Shown piece after piece: positions 42,406 through 50,736 of a stretch of 64,000 nt of DNA. The notes under the pieces are model-generated. The model ran no database searches. It was not told the origin of the DNA and saw only the letters and a program-made list of their open reading frames with translations. The stretch lies in the NCBI RefSeq assembly GCF_009936045.1, contig NZ_QWEQ01000011.1, positions 103,726 to 167,725 on the forward strand. The letters are read 5' to 3'. Source of the DNA: Emergencia sp. 1XD21-10 (GTDB taxonomy: Bacteria; Bacillota; Clostridia; Peptostreptococcales; Anaerovoracaceae). A program made the translations under genes and the position numbers. Position 1 is the stretch's first letter. Every line of letters starts with the position of its first letter.

Positions 42406-43114
42406 AGTAAGCAGTATCAGCCAAATTCAAAACGACATTTATGTTATGACCTTAACCGGTGACTGCAGTAAAATCACTATGCCGGGGCAATTTCTCAATA
42501 TCAAGCTGGACGGCTTTTATCTTCGGAGACCAATTTCTATCTGCTGCTGGGATAAAACTTCTGTCACCATCATTTTCAAGGTGGTCGGTCAGGGAACCAA
42601 AGCTTTGGCCCAGTCTGCAGCAGGTGACGAATTTGACGTGCTGCTGCCTCTTGGCAACGGATTTGACACTTCCTACTGCAAACAACAACCCCTTCTGGTG
42701 GGCGGTGGTATCGGCGTGCCGCCTCTTTACGGACTTGCCGCAAGCCTGGCAAAACAAGGTGTTACCCCAAAGGTTGTGATTGGTTTCAACACAGAGAGCG
42801 ATATCATCCTGACAGAAGAGTTCCGCAAACTGGGAATCGAGCCTATCATCACCACAGCAGACGGCTCTTTCGGCATCAAAGGCTTTGTCACAGATGCCAT
42901 GAAAAATCTGGAGTTTGATTATGTATATACCTGCGGTCCTGAGCCGATGTTAAAGGCGGTTTACGACCAGGCGCCAGACGGACAATTCAGCTTTGAAGCG
43001 AGAATGGCTTGCGGATTCGGTGCCTGCATGGGCTGTACCTGCGAAACAAAGTACGGCTACAAGCGCATTTGCAAAGACGGACCGATTTTATATAAGGAGG
43101 AAATCAAATGGTAG
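42386..43114 (+). CDS. pyrK: Dihydroorotate dehydrogenase electron-transfer subunit
   Basis: The 242-residue protein has an FAD-binding front (FYLRRPISICCWD), NAD pocket (GGGIGVPPLYGLAASL) and a C-terminal 2Fe-2S cluster (CGFGACMGCTC and C in YKRIC). It links PyrD to NAD+. It overlaps pyrC at the start and pyrD at the end. Confidence 0.96.
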   Translation: MMRQTLKVSSISQIQNDIYVMTLTGDCSKITMPGQFLNIKLDGFYLRRPISICCWDKTSVTIIFKVVGQGTKALAQSAAGDEFDVLLPLGNGFDTSYCKQQPLLVGGGIGVPPLYGLAASLAKQGVTPKVVIGFNTESDIILTEEFRKLGIEPIITTADGSFGIKGFVTDAMKNLEFDYVYTCGPEPMLKAVYDQAPDGQFSFEARMACGFGACMGCTCETKYGYKRICKDGPILYKEEIKW

Positions 43115-44019
43115 ACTTAAAAGTAACCTTAAGCGGTATCACCCTTGATAATCCTGTCATTCCTGCCAGCGGTACCTTCGGCTACGGCAAGGAGTTTGCG
43201 GAGCTTTACGACCTTGATATCCTTGGCTCTATTTCCTTTAAAGGCACCACCAAAGACGCCCGCCTCGGCAATCCCCTGCCCCGCATTGCGGAGTGTCCTT
43301 CCGGTCTGATCAACTCAGTTGGTCTGCAAAATCCGGGACTTGATGCGGTGTGCGAAAAGGAATTGCCGGAGCTTGCCAAACTCTATCACAAACCCCTAAT
43401 CGCCAACATCAGCGGATTTTCTCTGGACGAATATGTAGCATGTGCTAAAGCCATGGACAAACAGCCGCAGGTTGGCATCATCGAAGTCAACGTCAGCTGC
43501 CCTAATGTCCACAACGGCGGCATGGCATACGGAGTTTTGCCTGAAAGCGCTGCGGAAGTAACCCGAGCCGTGAAAGCTGTCACAACCAAACCGGTCTACA
43601 TTAAATTGAGTCCAAATGTAACCGACATCGTATCCATCGCAAAGGCGTGCGAAGACGCAGGAGCAGACGGCATCAGCCTGATCAACACGCTGCTTGGCAT
43701 GCGTATCGATATCAATAGAAGAAAACCTGTTATCGCCAACAAAATGGGCGGTTTTTCCGGTCCGGCAATCTTTCCGGTTGCAGTTCGCATGGTCTATCAG
43801 GTTGCAAATGCAGTCAATATTCCGGTCATCGGCATGGGCGGCGTAAGCTCTGCCCGTGATGTCATCGAAATGATGATGGCTGGAGCGACGGCAGTTCAGG
43901 TCGGCGCGGCAAACCTTGTCAATCCGTTTGCCTGCAAAGAAATCATCGAAGAGCTGCCTTCTGTCTGCGAAGAACTGGGCATTGAAAAGCTGGCAGATAT
44001 TATAGGCTGTGTCAAATAA
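43108..44019 (+). CDS. pyrD: Dihydroorotate dehydrogenase, catalytic subunit (NAD-linked type 1B)
   Basis: The 303-residue TIM barrel with FMN oxidises dihydroorotate to orotate. Signatures are NPVIPASGTFGYG, NVSCPNVHNGG with the catalytic Cys, NTLLGMRIDINRRKP and GMGGVSSARDVIEMMMAGA. GGAGG for pyrD lies in the pyrK end. Its partner PyrK is encoded directly upstream, so this is the heterotetrameric PyrDB form. Confidence 0.97.
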   Translation: MVDLKVTLSGITLDNPVIPASGTFGYGKEFAELYDLDILGSISFKGTTKDARLGNPLPRIAECPSGLINSVGLQNPGLDAVCEKELPELAKLYHKPLIANISGFSLDEYVACAKAMDKQPQVGIIEVNVSCPNVHNGGMAYGVLPESAAEVTRAVKAVTTKPVYIKLSPNVTDIVSIAKACEDAGADGISLINTLLGMRIDINRRKPVIANKMGGFSGPAIFPVAVRMVYQVANAVNIPVIGMGGVSSARDVIEMMMAGATAVQVGAANLVNPFACKEIIEELPSVCEELGIEKLADIIGCVK

Positions 44020-44085
44020 GACGAATATAGAATTTTAACTTATATCGCAAATAACTTGAATTTAAGTATAACAAAAACGCGAAAA

Positions 44086-44197
44086 GTTAACCGAAATCAA
44101 GATTTTCTCAAAAAAATGTATAAAATTCAGCTGAAACGGGACTAAAACAGACGAGAATTTATACATAAAATCAACTTTTTTCAGATTTCGGTTAAGA
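44086..44197. repeat. Two inverted 37-bp TTAACC-N26-TATAA modules inside the pyr operon
   Basis: TTAACCGAAATC begins the plus copy (44087-44123); the inverted copy (44159-44195) ends GATTTCGGTTAA. TGTATAAAATTC and GAATTTATACA face each other, so the transcript can fold into one large stem. The modules are the same length and have the same ends as those at 16.8-17.1 kb. The ribosome site of pyrF begins 5 nt after the inverted copy. Confidence 0.75.
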
Positions 44198-44210
44198 TAG
44201 GAGGAATATT

Positions 44211-44909
44211 ATGGGTAAAGATGTAATCATCGCTTGCGATTTTCCGTCAAAGGAAGATACGCTGTCATTTTTAGACAAGTTCACAGGCAGAAAGCCTTAT
44301 GTAAAGATCGGCATGGAACTTTTCTACAGCGAAGGGCCTGCCATCGTAAAGGAAATCAAGGATAGAGGGCATCAGATTTTTCTGGATCTGAAGCTGCACG
44401 ACATTCCAAATACTGTGGAGAAAGCTATGGCAGCTTTATCCAAGCTGGATGTAGACATGTGTAACCTGCACGCTGCCGGTACCAAAGACATGATGGAAGC
44501 TGCGCTCCGTGGCTTAACCAGAGAAGACGGCAGTCGCCCGCTGCTCATCGCAGTGACGCAGCTGACTTCCACCAGTCAGGAAAGAATGCAAAAGGAGCTG
44601 CTCATCGATGCGCCCCTTGACGAAGTGGTAACCAAATATGCACAAAACGCAAAAGAAGCTGGTCTTGACGGCGTTGTCTGCTCCCCTTTGGAATCCGGCA
44701 AAATTCATCAGGCTTGCAGGGAATCTTTTCTCACCGTAACCCCGGGCGTGCGCTTTGCCGACGGCGACAAAGGCGATCAGGTCAGAGTCACCACACCGGA
44801 AAAGGCAAAGGAACTGGGAAGCGACTATATCGTCGTAGGAAGACCCATTACCAAGGCAGATGATCCAGTAGCGGCTTACGAACGCGTATGCAGAGAATTT
44901 ATAGGCTAA
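44211..44909 (+). CDS. pyrF: Orotidine 5'-phosphate decarboxylase
   Basis: The 232-residue protein has the OMPDC signature FLDLKLHDIPNTVEKAM with the catalytic Asp-x-Lys-x-x-Asp array, and TPGVRFADGDKGDQVRVTTP near the C-terminus. It converts OMP to UMP. AGGAGGAATATT precedes the ATG, directly after the inverted module. Confidence 0.97.
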   Translation: MGKDVIIACDFPSKEDTLSFLDKFTGRKPYVKIGMELFYSEGPAIVKEIKDRGHQIFLDLKLHDIPNTVEKAMAALSKLDVDMCNLHAAGTKDMMEAALRGLTREDGSRPLLIAVTQLTSTSQERMQKELLIDAPLDEVVTKYAQNAKEAGLDGVVCSPLESGKIHQACRESFLTVTPGVRFADGDKGDQVRVTTPEKAKELGSDYIVVGRPITKADDPVAAYERVCREFIG

Positions 44910-44943
44910 TACATTTTTTATATATAGATTGGAGGAACTTTTT

Positions 44944-45582
44944 ATGAAAACAGATATCGCAAAAGGGCTTCTGTCCATCGAGGCAGTTTTCCTAAGACCA
45001 GAAGAACCTTTCACCTGGGCAAGCGGCATTAAGAGTCCGATTTACTGTGACAACAGACTGACCCTGACCGCACCAGAGGTAAGAATTAAGGTAGAAGAAG
45101 GACTGGTTGCCACCATCAAAGAGCACTTTTCCGAGTGCGAAGTTGTCATGGGCACCAGCACCGCAGGCATTGCCCACGCTGCAATCGTCGGTCACCTGAT
45201 GAACATTCCTATGGGCTATGTCAGAGGTTCCGCCAAGGACCACGGAAGAACCAACCAGATTGAAGGAAAACTCCTTCCGGGTCAGAAAGTTGTTGTCGTG
45301 GAAGATCTGGTCTCCACAGGCGGCTCTGCAATAGATACTGTAGAAGTCCTTCGTGCTGCAGGCGCTGATGTTCTGGGTATTGCCAGCATTTTCACCTACG
45401 GCATGAAAAAGGGTCTGGACAGATTTGCGGAGCACAACGTAAAAAACGTAAGCTTATGTGACCTTGACGCTTTGGTAGAAGTCGCTGCTGACACAGGCTA
45501 TATCAAGGCTTCTGATAAAGAGAGAATCTTAAAGTTTAGAGACAATCCTTCTGATGAAGGTTGGATGAAGGGAGACAAATAA
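44944..45582 (+). CDS. pyrE: Orotate phosphoribosyltransferase
   Basis: The 212-residue protein starts at 44944, 8 nt after GGAGG; an in-frame TTG at 44929 overlaps that site. The PRPP motif is VVVVEDLVSTGGSAI, and FTWASGIKSPIYCDNR is the conserved front. It makes OMP from orotate and PRPP. pyrB follows without a gap. Confidence 0.96.
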   Translation: MKTDIAKGLLSIEAVFLRPEEPFTWASGIKSPIYCDNRLTLTAPEVRIKVEEGLVATIKEHFSECEVVMGTSTAGIAHAAIVGHLMNIPMGYVRGSAKDHGRTNQIEGKLLPGQKVVVVEDLVSTGGSAIDTVEVLRAAGADVLGIASIFTYGMKKGLDRFAEHNVKNVSLCDLDALVEVAADTGYIKASDKERILKFRDNPSDEGWMKGDK

Positions 45583-46512
45583 ATGAACAAAATTAAAAAT
45601 CTTATCAACATTACCGACTTCACCATCGAAGAAATCGATGAGCTAATTCGTGTGGCTGATGACATTGTGGAAAACCATGCTGCATACGAAGACATCTGCG
45701 CACACAAGAAACTGGCGACCTTGTTCTTTGAACCGAGCACCAGAACCAGGCTCAGCTTTGAAGCTGCAATGCTTGAACTGGGCGGCAGCGTGCTAGGATT
45801 CTCTGAAGCAAGCTCCAGCTCCGCAGCAAAGGGCGAAAGCGTAAGCGACACTATCAGAACTGTCGGCTGCTATGCAGACATCATCGCAATGCGCCATCCA
45901 AAAGAAGGTGCGCCGATTGTAGCTGCACAGAGAACTACCGTACCTATCATCAACGGCGGCGACGGTGGTCACTTCCATCCGACCCAGACCCTGACCGACC
46001 TTTTGACCATCAAGAGAAAAAAAGGCAGACTGGGCAACATGACGGTAGGTCTTTGCGGCGACTTAAAATTCGGAAGAACCGTACACTCCCTCATCGAAGC
46101 AATGCTGAGATACGAAAACGTCAGCTTCGTTCTCATCTCCCCGCAGGAACTGCAGGTACCTGACTACGTGAAGGAATCCATGGACAAAGCCGGCGCAAAA
46201 TGGAAAGAAGTTGAAAGACTGGAAGACGCTATGGAAGAGCTAGACATTCTGTACATGACCCGTGTACAGAGAGAACGTTTCTTCAACGAAGAAGACTATA
46301 TCAGATTGAAGGACAGCTACATTCTGGATTTAGAAAAACTGCAGGCTGCAAAAGAAGATTTGACCATCATGCACCCACTGCCAAGGGTCAATGAAATCTC
46401 TGTAGAAGTGGATGACGACCCGAGAGCCGCTTACTTCTTCCAGGCACTGTGCGGCAAGCACATTAGAATGGCTCTGATTCTTTACTTACTGGGAATTAAG
46501 AGAGAAGCATAA
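45583..46512 (+). CDS. pyrB: Aspartate carbamoyltransferase catalytic chain
   Basis: The 309-residue protein has the carbamoyl-phosphate loop [29 protein letters not shown] and [15 protein letters not shown]. It forms carbamoyl aspartate. The pyrI gene follows after 31 nt, so the enzyme is the regulated ATCase holoenzyme. Confidence 0.97.
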   Translation: MNKIKNLINITDFTIEEIDELIRVADDIVENHAAYEDICAHKKLATLFFEPSTRTRLSFEAAMLELGGSVLGFSEASSSSAAKGESVSDTIRTVGCYADIIAMRHPKEGAPIVAAQRTTVPIINGGDGGHFHPTQTLTDLLTIKRKKGRLGNMTVGLCGDLKFGRTVHSLIEAMLRYENVSFVLISPQELQVPDYVKESMDKAGAKWKEVERLEDAMEELDILYMTRVQRERFFNEEDYIRLKDSYILDLEKLQAAKEDLTIMHPLPRVNEISVEVDDDPRAAYFFQALCGKHIRMALILYLLGIKREA

Positions 46513-46543
46513 TTAAAGCAATAAAGAAAGAGAGGAATTACTT

Positions 46544-46960
46544 ATGAATATAGATGGCGTAAGCACTGGTATCGTACTGGACCATATCAAAGCAGGAAAG
46601 AGCATGCAGATTTACGAGCTGCTCAGACTGGACAAAATTAATAACTGTGTTGCAATCATTCAGAATGCAGACAGCTCCAAATACGGCAAAAAGGACATCA
46701 TCAAAATCGACCAGCTAATCGATCTGGATTTTGATGTTCTGGGTTATGTTGACGACAACATCACCGTCAACATCGTAAAAGACGGTAAACTGTTCGAGAA
46801 GAAACATCTGGAACTGCCGGAAACTCTGACCGATGTAATCAAGTGTAAAAACCCTAGATGTATCACTTCCATTGAGCAGGAAATCGTACATAAATTTAAA
46901 CTGGTCGACAAAGAAAAGCAGGTTTACAGATGCGTATACTGCGATGCAGAAAGTAAATAA
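46544..46960 (+). CDS. pyrI: Aspartate carbamoyltransferase regulatory chain
   Basis: The 138-residue protein has an N-terminal nucleotide-binding domain (IVLDHIKAGKSMQIYELL). The C-terminal zinc domain has four Cys (CKNPRC and CVYC). It gives CTP/ATP control of PyrB. It is the last gene of the pyr operon. pyrR and carAB are not in the window. Confidence 0.96.
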   Translation: MNIDGVSTGIVLDHIKAGKSMQIYELLRLDKINNCVAIIQNADSSKYGKKDIIKIDQLIDLDFDVLGYVDDNITVNIVKDGKLFEKKHLELPETLTDVIKCKNPRCITSIEQEIVHKFKLVDKEKQVYRCVYCDAESK

Positions 46961-46971
46961 CCAAAAATTAT

Positions 46972-47363
46972 AGATTGAGTAGGAGAAAATTTCTCTAATT
47001 GAGAAATTTCCGGCCTTTCACACCACCGTGCGTACCATTCGGTACACGTCGGTTCAACCAACTTAACGTGTAACACACCTTGCGGTGTAATAGTCCAGCA
47101 TAGAGATTAGCCCATATTCGGCTAATCTCTTGTTGCTTATTGCCTTTTGTATCTAGCTGTTATGGCACCCTCAGGTTTTGGTATCTCCACCCTGCGGACT
47201 GGCGGCGGTTTATATTTTCTTGTCCGTCGGACCAAGGGTTTGCCTACAGCTTCCTTCAGATTCCATCTCACGATGGACACCCTTGCTGTTCAGCTATACA
47301 CTTCCTCGTTGCCTAGGCGTGTTCGGGTCTTTCACCCGTTAGAGCGCGCCCATGGCGCGCAAA
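46972..47363 (-). mobile_element. Short group II intron without reverse transcriptase ORF
   Basis: On the minus strand the element begins with GCGCGCCATGGGCG (near 47360), continues with domain I features (CTCTAACGGGTGAAAGACCC and on), and ends with a domain V hairpin at 47055-47021 (GAACCGACGTGTACC, loop GAAT, GGTACGCACGGTGGTG). A domain VI stem follows, and the 3' end CTACTCAAT is near 46972. Known introns of this type start GTGCG; this one starts GCGCG. The length of about 390 nt leaves no place for the intron protein. It lies directly after the terminator of the COG1373 gene at 47429. Boundaries are recalled from related introns, not proven. Confidence 0.75.
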
Positions 47364-47366
47364 CCA

Positions 47367-47406
47367 AAACAGCAGCCAAAAGAATTTCCCTGGCTGCTGT
47401 TTTTTC
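47367..47406. terminator. Terminator after COG1373 copy 2, next to the intron
   Basis: AAACAGCAGCC (47367-47377) pairs with GGCTGCTGTTT (47392-47402). T-runs occur on both sides (TTTTTT plus, TTTTGGTTT minus). The group II intron begins within a few bases on the minus-strand downstream side. Confidence 0.85.
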
Positions 47407-47428
47407 ACCTAGCACATCCTATTTTAAA

Positions 47429-48724
47429 TCAAATGCAAAATGCTGCATAAAGCGGCACCGTCTTTTTTCCATCCTCAAAGCCAAAATTCTTCGCAGAAAG
47501 CTTGATTGCATAAGCCGGCTTATAAGTCTCCATGTAGACCTTTAAACTTTTCGCTTTCGTATTATCAGCAGACTTGACCTCAACAGGAATCAGCTTGCCA
47601 TCACGCTGAATGACAAAGTCAATTTCTGCGCCTCTTTCGGACATCCAATAATACGTATTATATCCATTTATTGCAAGCTGTACATTGACATAATTTTCGG
47701 TCATGCCGCCTTTAAAGTCATTAATTTCTGATGTCATGTAGAGAATATCATCCGCGGTTAAATCTTTTTTCGCACAAAGCAGTCCCAAGTCCGACACATA
47801 TATTTTGAACGAGTCAATGTCGCGATAATTCTCAAGGGGCTTTTTAATCTGCTCTACCTTGTAAATCCGTGACACGATACCTGACAGACAAAGCCACTCA
47901 ATAGCATTTTCAAACTCTGAAGCGCGCCCGCCTTTTTTTACGAGCTTATACTGAAAACGAGTATTTTTCTTTGAAAGCTGCACAGTAATATTGTCATAGG
48001 CAAGCCTCGTTTTTTTTATTTCATTTAGATTGTTATATTTGCTCATGTCATTCAGATAACTTGCAAGAATTGTATCCTGTATATGACGAACAAGGACATA
48101 GTCCCTTGTGTTTGCAAACTGCATCACACATTCTGGCATACCACCTACAACCAGATACTGGCGATAGAGTTTCATCGCCGTATCATGAAATGCTGACGGC
48201 AGTGGCGTATCAGAAGCAAAGGACTTCTTAATTTGCTCTACAAGTGAATCCTCGCCCATAGCAAGCATAAATTCCTCCATATCCATCGGATACAAGGTTT
48301 TCATATCCACCTTGCCAACAGGAAAAGAAAAGCTGGCTCTATTGACCGCTACGCCCAGCAGACTACCTGCCACAATGATATGATAATCTGGTGCATCCTC
48401 GCAAAAGTACTTCAGTGAAGTCAACGCCCTTTCGCAAAGCTGCACCTCATCAAAAACAATCAGCGTTTTCTCTCTGATAATCGTCTGACCTGCAATATGA
48501 GATAATATCGGTATAAGATAATCAGGACTGATATTCTCTTCAAAAGTCTTATTCAACGCAGGATTCGTTTCAAAGTTAAAATACACCACATTCTCATAGT
48601 AAGTACGACCAAACTCTAAAATCGAATAGGTCTTACCAACCTGCCTTGCCCCCTGTAAAATAAGAGGTTTGCGGTGTTGGCTTTCCTTCCACTCCTCCAA
48701 AAATTTCGTAATCTTTCTATCCAT
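47429..48724 (-). CDS. COG1373 AAA+ ATPase with DUF4143 C-terminal domain (copy 2)
   Basis: The product has 431 residues. Walker A GARQVGKT is at 25-32 and Walker B TLIVFDEVQLCER follows. Then VAGSLLGVAVNRASFSFPVG, FKIYVSDLGLLCAKKDL (DUF4143) and GAEIDFVIQRDGKLIPVEVK, a complete E-D-ExK PD-(D/E)XK-like core. It is similar in plan to copy 1 but clearly diverged. GGAGGG precedes the ATG. It is monocistronic. In this copy the nuclease-like core looks more complete than in copy 1. Confidence 0.87.
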   Translation of the reverse strand: MDRKITKFLEEWKESQHRKPLILQGARQVGKTYSILEFGRTYYENVVYFNFETNPALNKTFEENISPDYLIPILSHIAGQTIIREKTLIVFDEVQLCERALTSLKYFCEDAPDYHIIVAGSLLGVAVNRASFSFPVGKVDMKTLYPMDMEEFMLAMGEDSLVEQIKKSFASDTPLPSAFHDTAMKLYRQYLVVGGMPECVMQFANTRDYVLVRHIQDTILASYLNDMSKYNNLNEIKKTRLAYDNITVQLSKKNTRFQYKLVKKGGRASEFENAIEWLCLSGIVSRIYKVEQIKKPLENYRDIDSFKIYVSDLGLLCAKKDLTADDILYMTSEINDFKGGMTENYVNVQLAINGYNTYYWMSERGAEIDFVIQRDGKLIPVEVKSADNTKAKSLKVYMETYKPAYAIKLSAKNFGFEDGKKTVPLYAAFCI

Positions 48725-48743
48725 AGAATAACCCTCCCTTAGA

Positions 48744-48821
48744 GTGTTACCTATAGCATATCAGATATTCATGTTCATTTCAACAATTTTTATCGAATGA
48801 TTCGCGTTAAATTACACGAAT
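48744..48821 (-). promoter_or_regulatory. Promoter and upstream dyad of COG1373 copy 2
   Basis: On the minus strand TTGAAA, a 17-nt spacer and TATGCT form a plausible promoter (about 48784-48756). Upstream of it, ATTCGCG and CACGAAT (48800-48821) make a dyad with an 8-nt centre and one mismatch. It would fit a regulator site beside the -35 box, as with the iterons of copy 1. Confidence 0.45.
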
Positions 48822-48866
48822 ATTTCATTGATCCCAACTCAATTTGATACGAACCTTCCATATTTT

Positions 48867-49637
48867 CTAAACCGTCCGCCGTGCAAACAGGATAAAAGCA
48901 CTTACCAAACTTGCAACACTTATGGCAATGGTTATCAAAATCACAGGCACAAAATCCGCCGGCTCTGCTGCGGAAGCAAGTAACGTCTGGGCATTGAACA
49001 AAAAGCCCGGCAGATATTCTTTAATTGTGGGGAGAAATCCTAGCAAATATACCGCAGCAAAACTGCAAACTACAGCGGCAAGGGCGGCTCCGCCGGTTTT
49101 GAAAATTGCCGACATAAGTAAAACCAATGTAATCAGCCATAATCCCAGCAAATAGTAGCACCCACCAGCAGCAAAAACGTACGCTGCACTATCGTCATTC
49201 CAGAAAAAGCGGTTATAACCCCATGTAATGGCAAAACTCATCCAATAGCCTGCGGTCCAAAGGATTCCCGTAACCAGCCCCTTTGCCGCAAGGATTTTCC
49301 AGCGCGCCAAACCTTTTGCCAGCATCATAGTTAGTGTTCCCTTTTCGTATTCGCTGGTCAATATACCAGAAAAAAGTAAGAGAAACACAATCATAGCCAG
49401 AGGGATATTTTTGCAAAACTGATTCCACGAAGTCAGTCCATTAACAGTAGTCGCCACTATATGAAAACCGCTGTCTGCCAAATCTCCCGCTAATGTCTCC
49501 ATCAGCCACGGTGTCATTTTAGCGATTGCAGGATTCATGACGCCAAAGAGGACAAAGAGAATCATCAAAAACATCAGCTTTCCCGTCCGCGCTGCCCACA
49601 AAAATTCTTTCCATGTAAATGCTCGCAGTTCCATCAT
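48867..49637 (-). CDS. ABC-2 type transporter permease
   Basis: The 256-residue protein has six predicted membrane helices (for example LMFLMILFVLFGVMNPAIA, NIPLAMIVFLLLFSGILTS, YYLLGLWLITLVLLMSAIF). The loop YEKGTLTMMLAKGLARWKIL is the conserved cytosolic stretch of ABC-2 permeases. Its start overlaps the ATPase stop (ATGA). It belongs to the XRE-PLDc_N-ATPase-permease operon. Substrate is unknown, perhaps an antimicrobial peptide. Confidence 0.85.
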   Translation of the reverse strand: MMELRAFTWKEFLWAARTGKLMFLMILFVLFGVMNPAIAKMTPWLMETLAGDLADSGFHIVATTVNGLTSWNQFCKNIPLAMIVFLLLFSGILTSEYEKGTLTMMLAKGLARWKILAAKGLVTGILWTAGYWMSFAITWGYNRFFWNDDSAAYVFAAGGCYYLLGLWLITLVLLMSAIFKTGGAALAAVVCSFAAVYLLGFLPTIKEYLPGFLFNAQTLLASAAEPADFVPVILITIAISVASLVSAFILFARRTV

Positions 49638-50536
49638 TTTCCCATCACCTCCATAAATAAATCTTCCAGCGCTGGCTCCTTCTGTTCTACTCGCTGAACT
49701 GCAAGACCGCTGTGCGATAAATCCTCTAAAATAGCGGGCATATCGTCCACTCCTTTATCATCAAAATGCAGTCTGCAGCTTCCTGTCCTTCTGACCTGCG
49801 GATATCGCTCCGCAAATAACGCAGCGTCTGCCGCAGTGTCAAATTCGACTTCTATCCCATTACTGCCACGCAGCTTTCTCATCTGCTCCATAGTTCCCCA
49901 GGCAGCAAGCTTTCCACCGTGAAGAAACGCAAATTCATCACAGATTCGCTCTACATCAGACAGGATGTGCGTCGAGAACAGAACCGTCGTCTGAGATTTC
50001 ACCTCCGATAAAATGTCCAGAATTTCACGTCTGCCCGCCGGATCAAGGGCTGAAGTAGGCTCATCACAAATCAAAAGCTTCGGCTGTGTAAGCAGTGCCT
50101 GTGCAATACCAAGTCGTTGTTTCATTCCCCTAGAAAAGCCATGAATACGTTTATTCTTTCCCGCCAGCCCTACCATCACCAGCAGGTCTTTAACTCTATG
50201 TTCACATTCCGCCTTCGGTATTTTGGATATTTTTCCGCATAAGTTCAGATATTCCATTGGTGTTAAAAAATCATAAAACTCTGGTACATCAGGCAGATAC
50301 CCTATGTTTCGATTGGTCCGGCTGCTGCCAAACAGGACTTTTTCCCCCTGCACACGAATTTCCCCACTATCAGGCTGCATCAGACCTAAAATAAGCTTCA
50401 TGGTAGTGGTCTTCCCTGCACCATTCTCTCCAATAAATCCGAAAATACTATTCTCTGGAACAGAAAAATTCAAATCATTCAACACACTGTTTGCGCCAAA
50501 GCGCTTTGAAACATTGCGAAGCTCCAGTACATTCAT
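49634..50536 (-). CDS. ABC transporter ATP-binding protein
   Basis: The 300-residue protein has Walker A GENGAGKTT, signature FSRGMKQRLGIAQALL, Walker B LLICDEPTSALDP and switch His in STHILSDVERI. The C-terminal region (about 215-300) is typical of bacitracin/lantibiotic-export ATPases. It starts exactly at the stop of the PLDc_N gene (shared base), so translation is coupled. Confidence 0.92.
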   Translation of the reverse strand: MNVLELRNVSKRFGANSVLNDLNFSVPENSIFGFIGENGAGKTTTMKLILGLMQPDSGEIRVQGEKVLFGSSRTNRNIGYLPDVPEFYDFLTPMEYLNLCGKISKIPKAECEHRVKDLLVMVGLAGKNKRIHGFSRGMKQRLGIAQALLTQPKLLICDEPTSALDPAGRREILDILSEVKSQTTVLFSTHILSDVERICDEFAFLHGGKLAAWGTMEQMRKLRGSNGIEVEFDTAADAALFAERYPQVRRTGSCRLHFDDKGVDDMPAILEDLSHSGLAVQRVEQKEPALEDLFMEVMGK

Positions 50537-50736
50537 CAGTTATCCTCCTTCCCCAGTAAAAAATATAGCACCGGGCCAATAAACTGCATACCAGCAATGG
50601 CTACAATGATCCAAATCGTCCGGTTTCCCCTTTTATACCTGTCATGGGTCAATATATGCCACATGGTAAACGCCAGCAGCGCAATCTCCGCAATTGCCAG
50701 TGGAATGAGAAACGGCATTAATTCTCGCAAACTCAT
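50536..50736 (-). CDS. PLDc_N domain small membrane protein
   Basis: The 66-residue protein has two membrane helices: FLIPLAIAEIALLAFTMWHI and TIWIIVAIAGMQFIGPVLYF LLGK. The block 'NRTIWIIVA..QFIGPVLYFLLGK' is the signature of the phospholipase D N-terminal-like (PLDc_N) family of small proteins, often next to ABC exporters. Function is unknown. Both ends overlap neighbouring genes (4 nt with XRE, 1 nt with the ATPase). Confidence 0.85.
   Translation of the reverse strand: MSLRELMPFLIPLAIAEIALLAFTMWHILTHDRYKRGNRTIWIIVAIAGMQFIGPVLYFLLGKEDN

Noticed and set aside
47147..47545. Plus-strand open frame of 132 codons
   Set aside because: It is antisense to the group II intron; such frames are regular by-products of domain I sequence and have no ribosome site.
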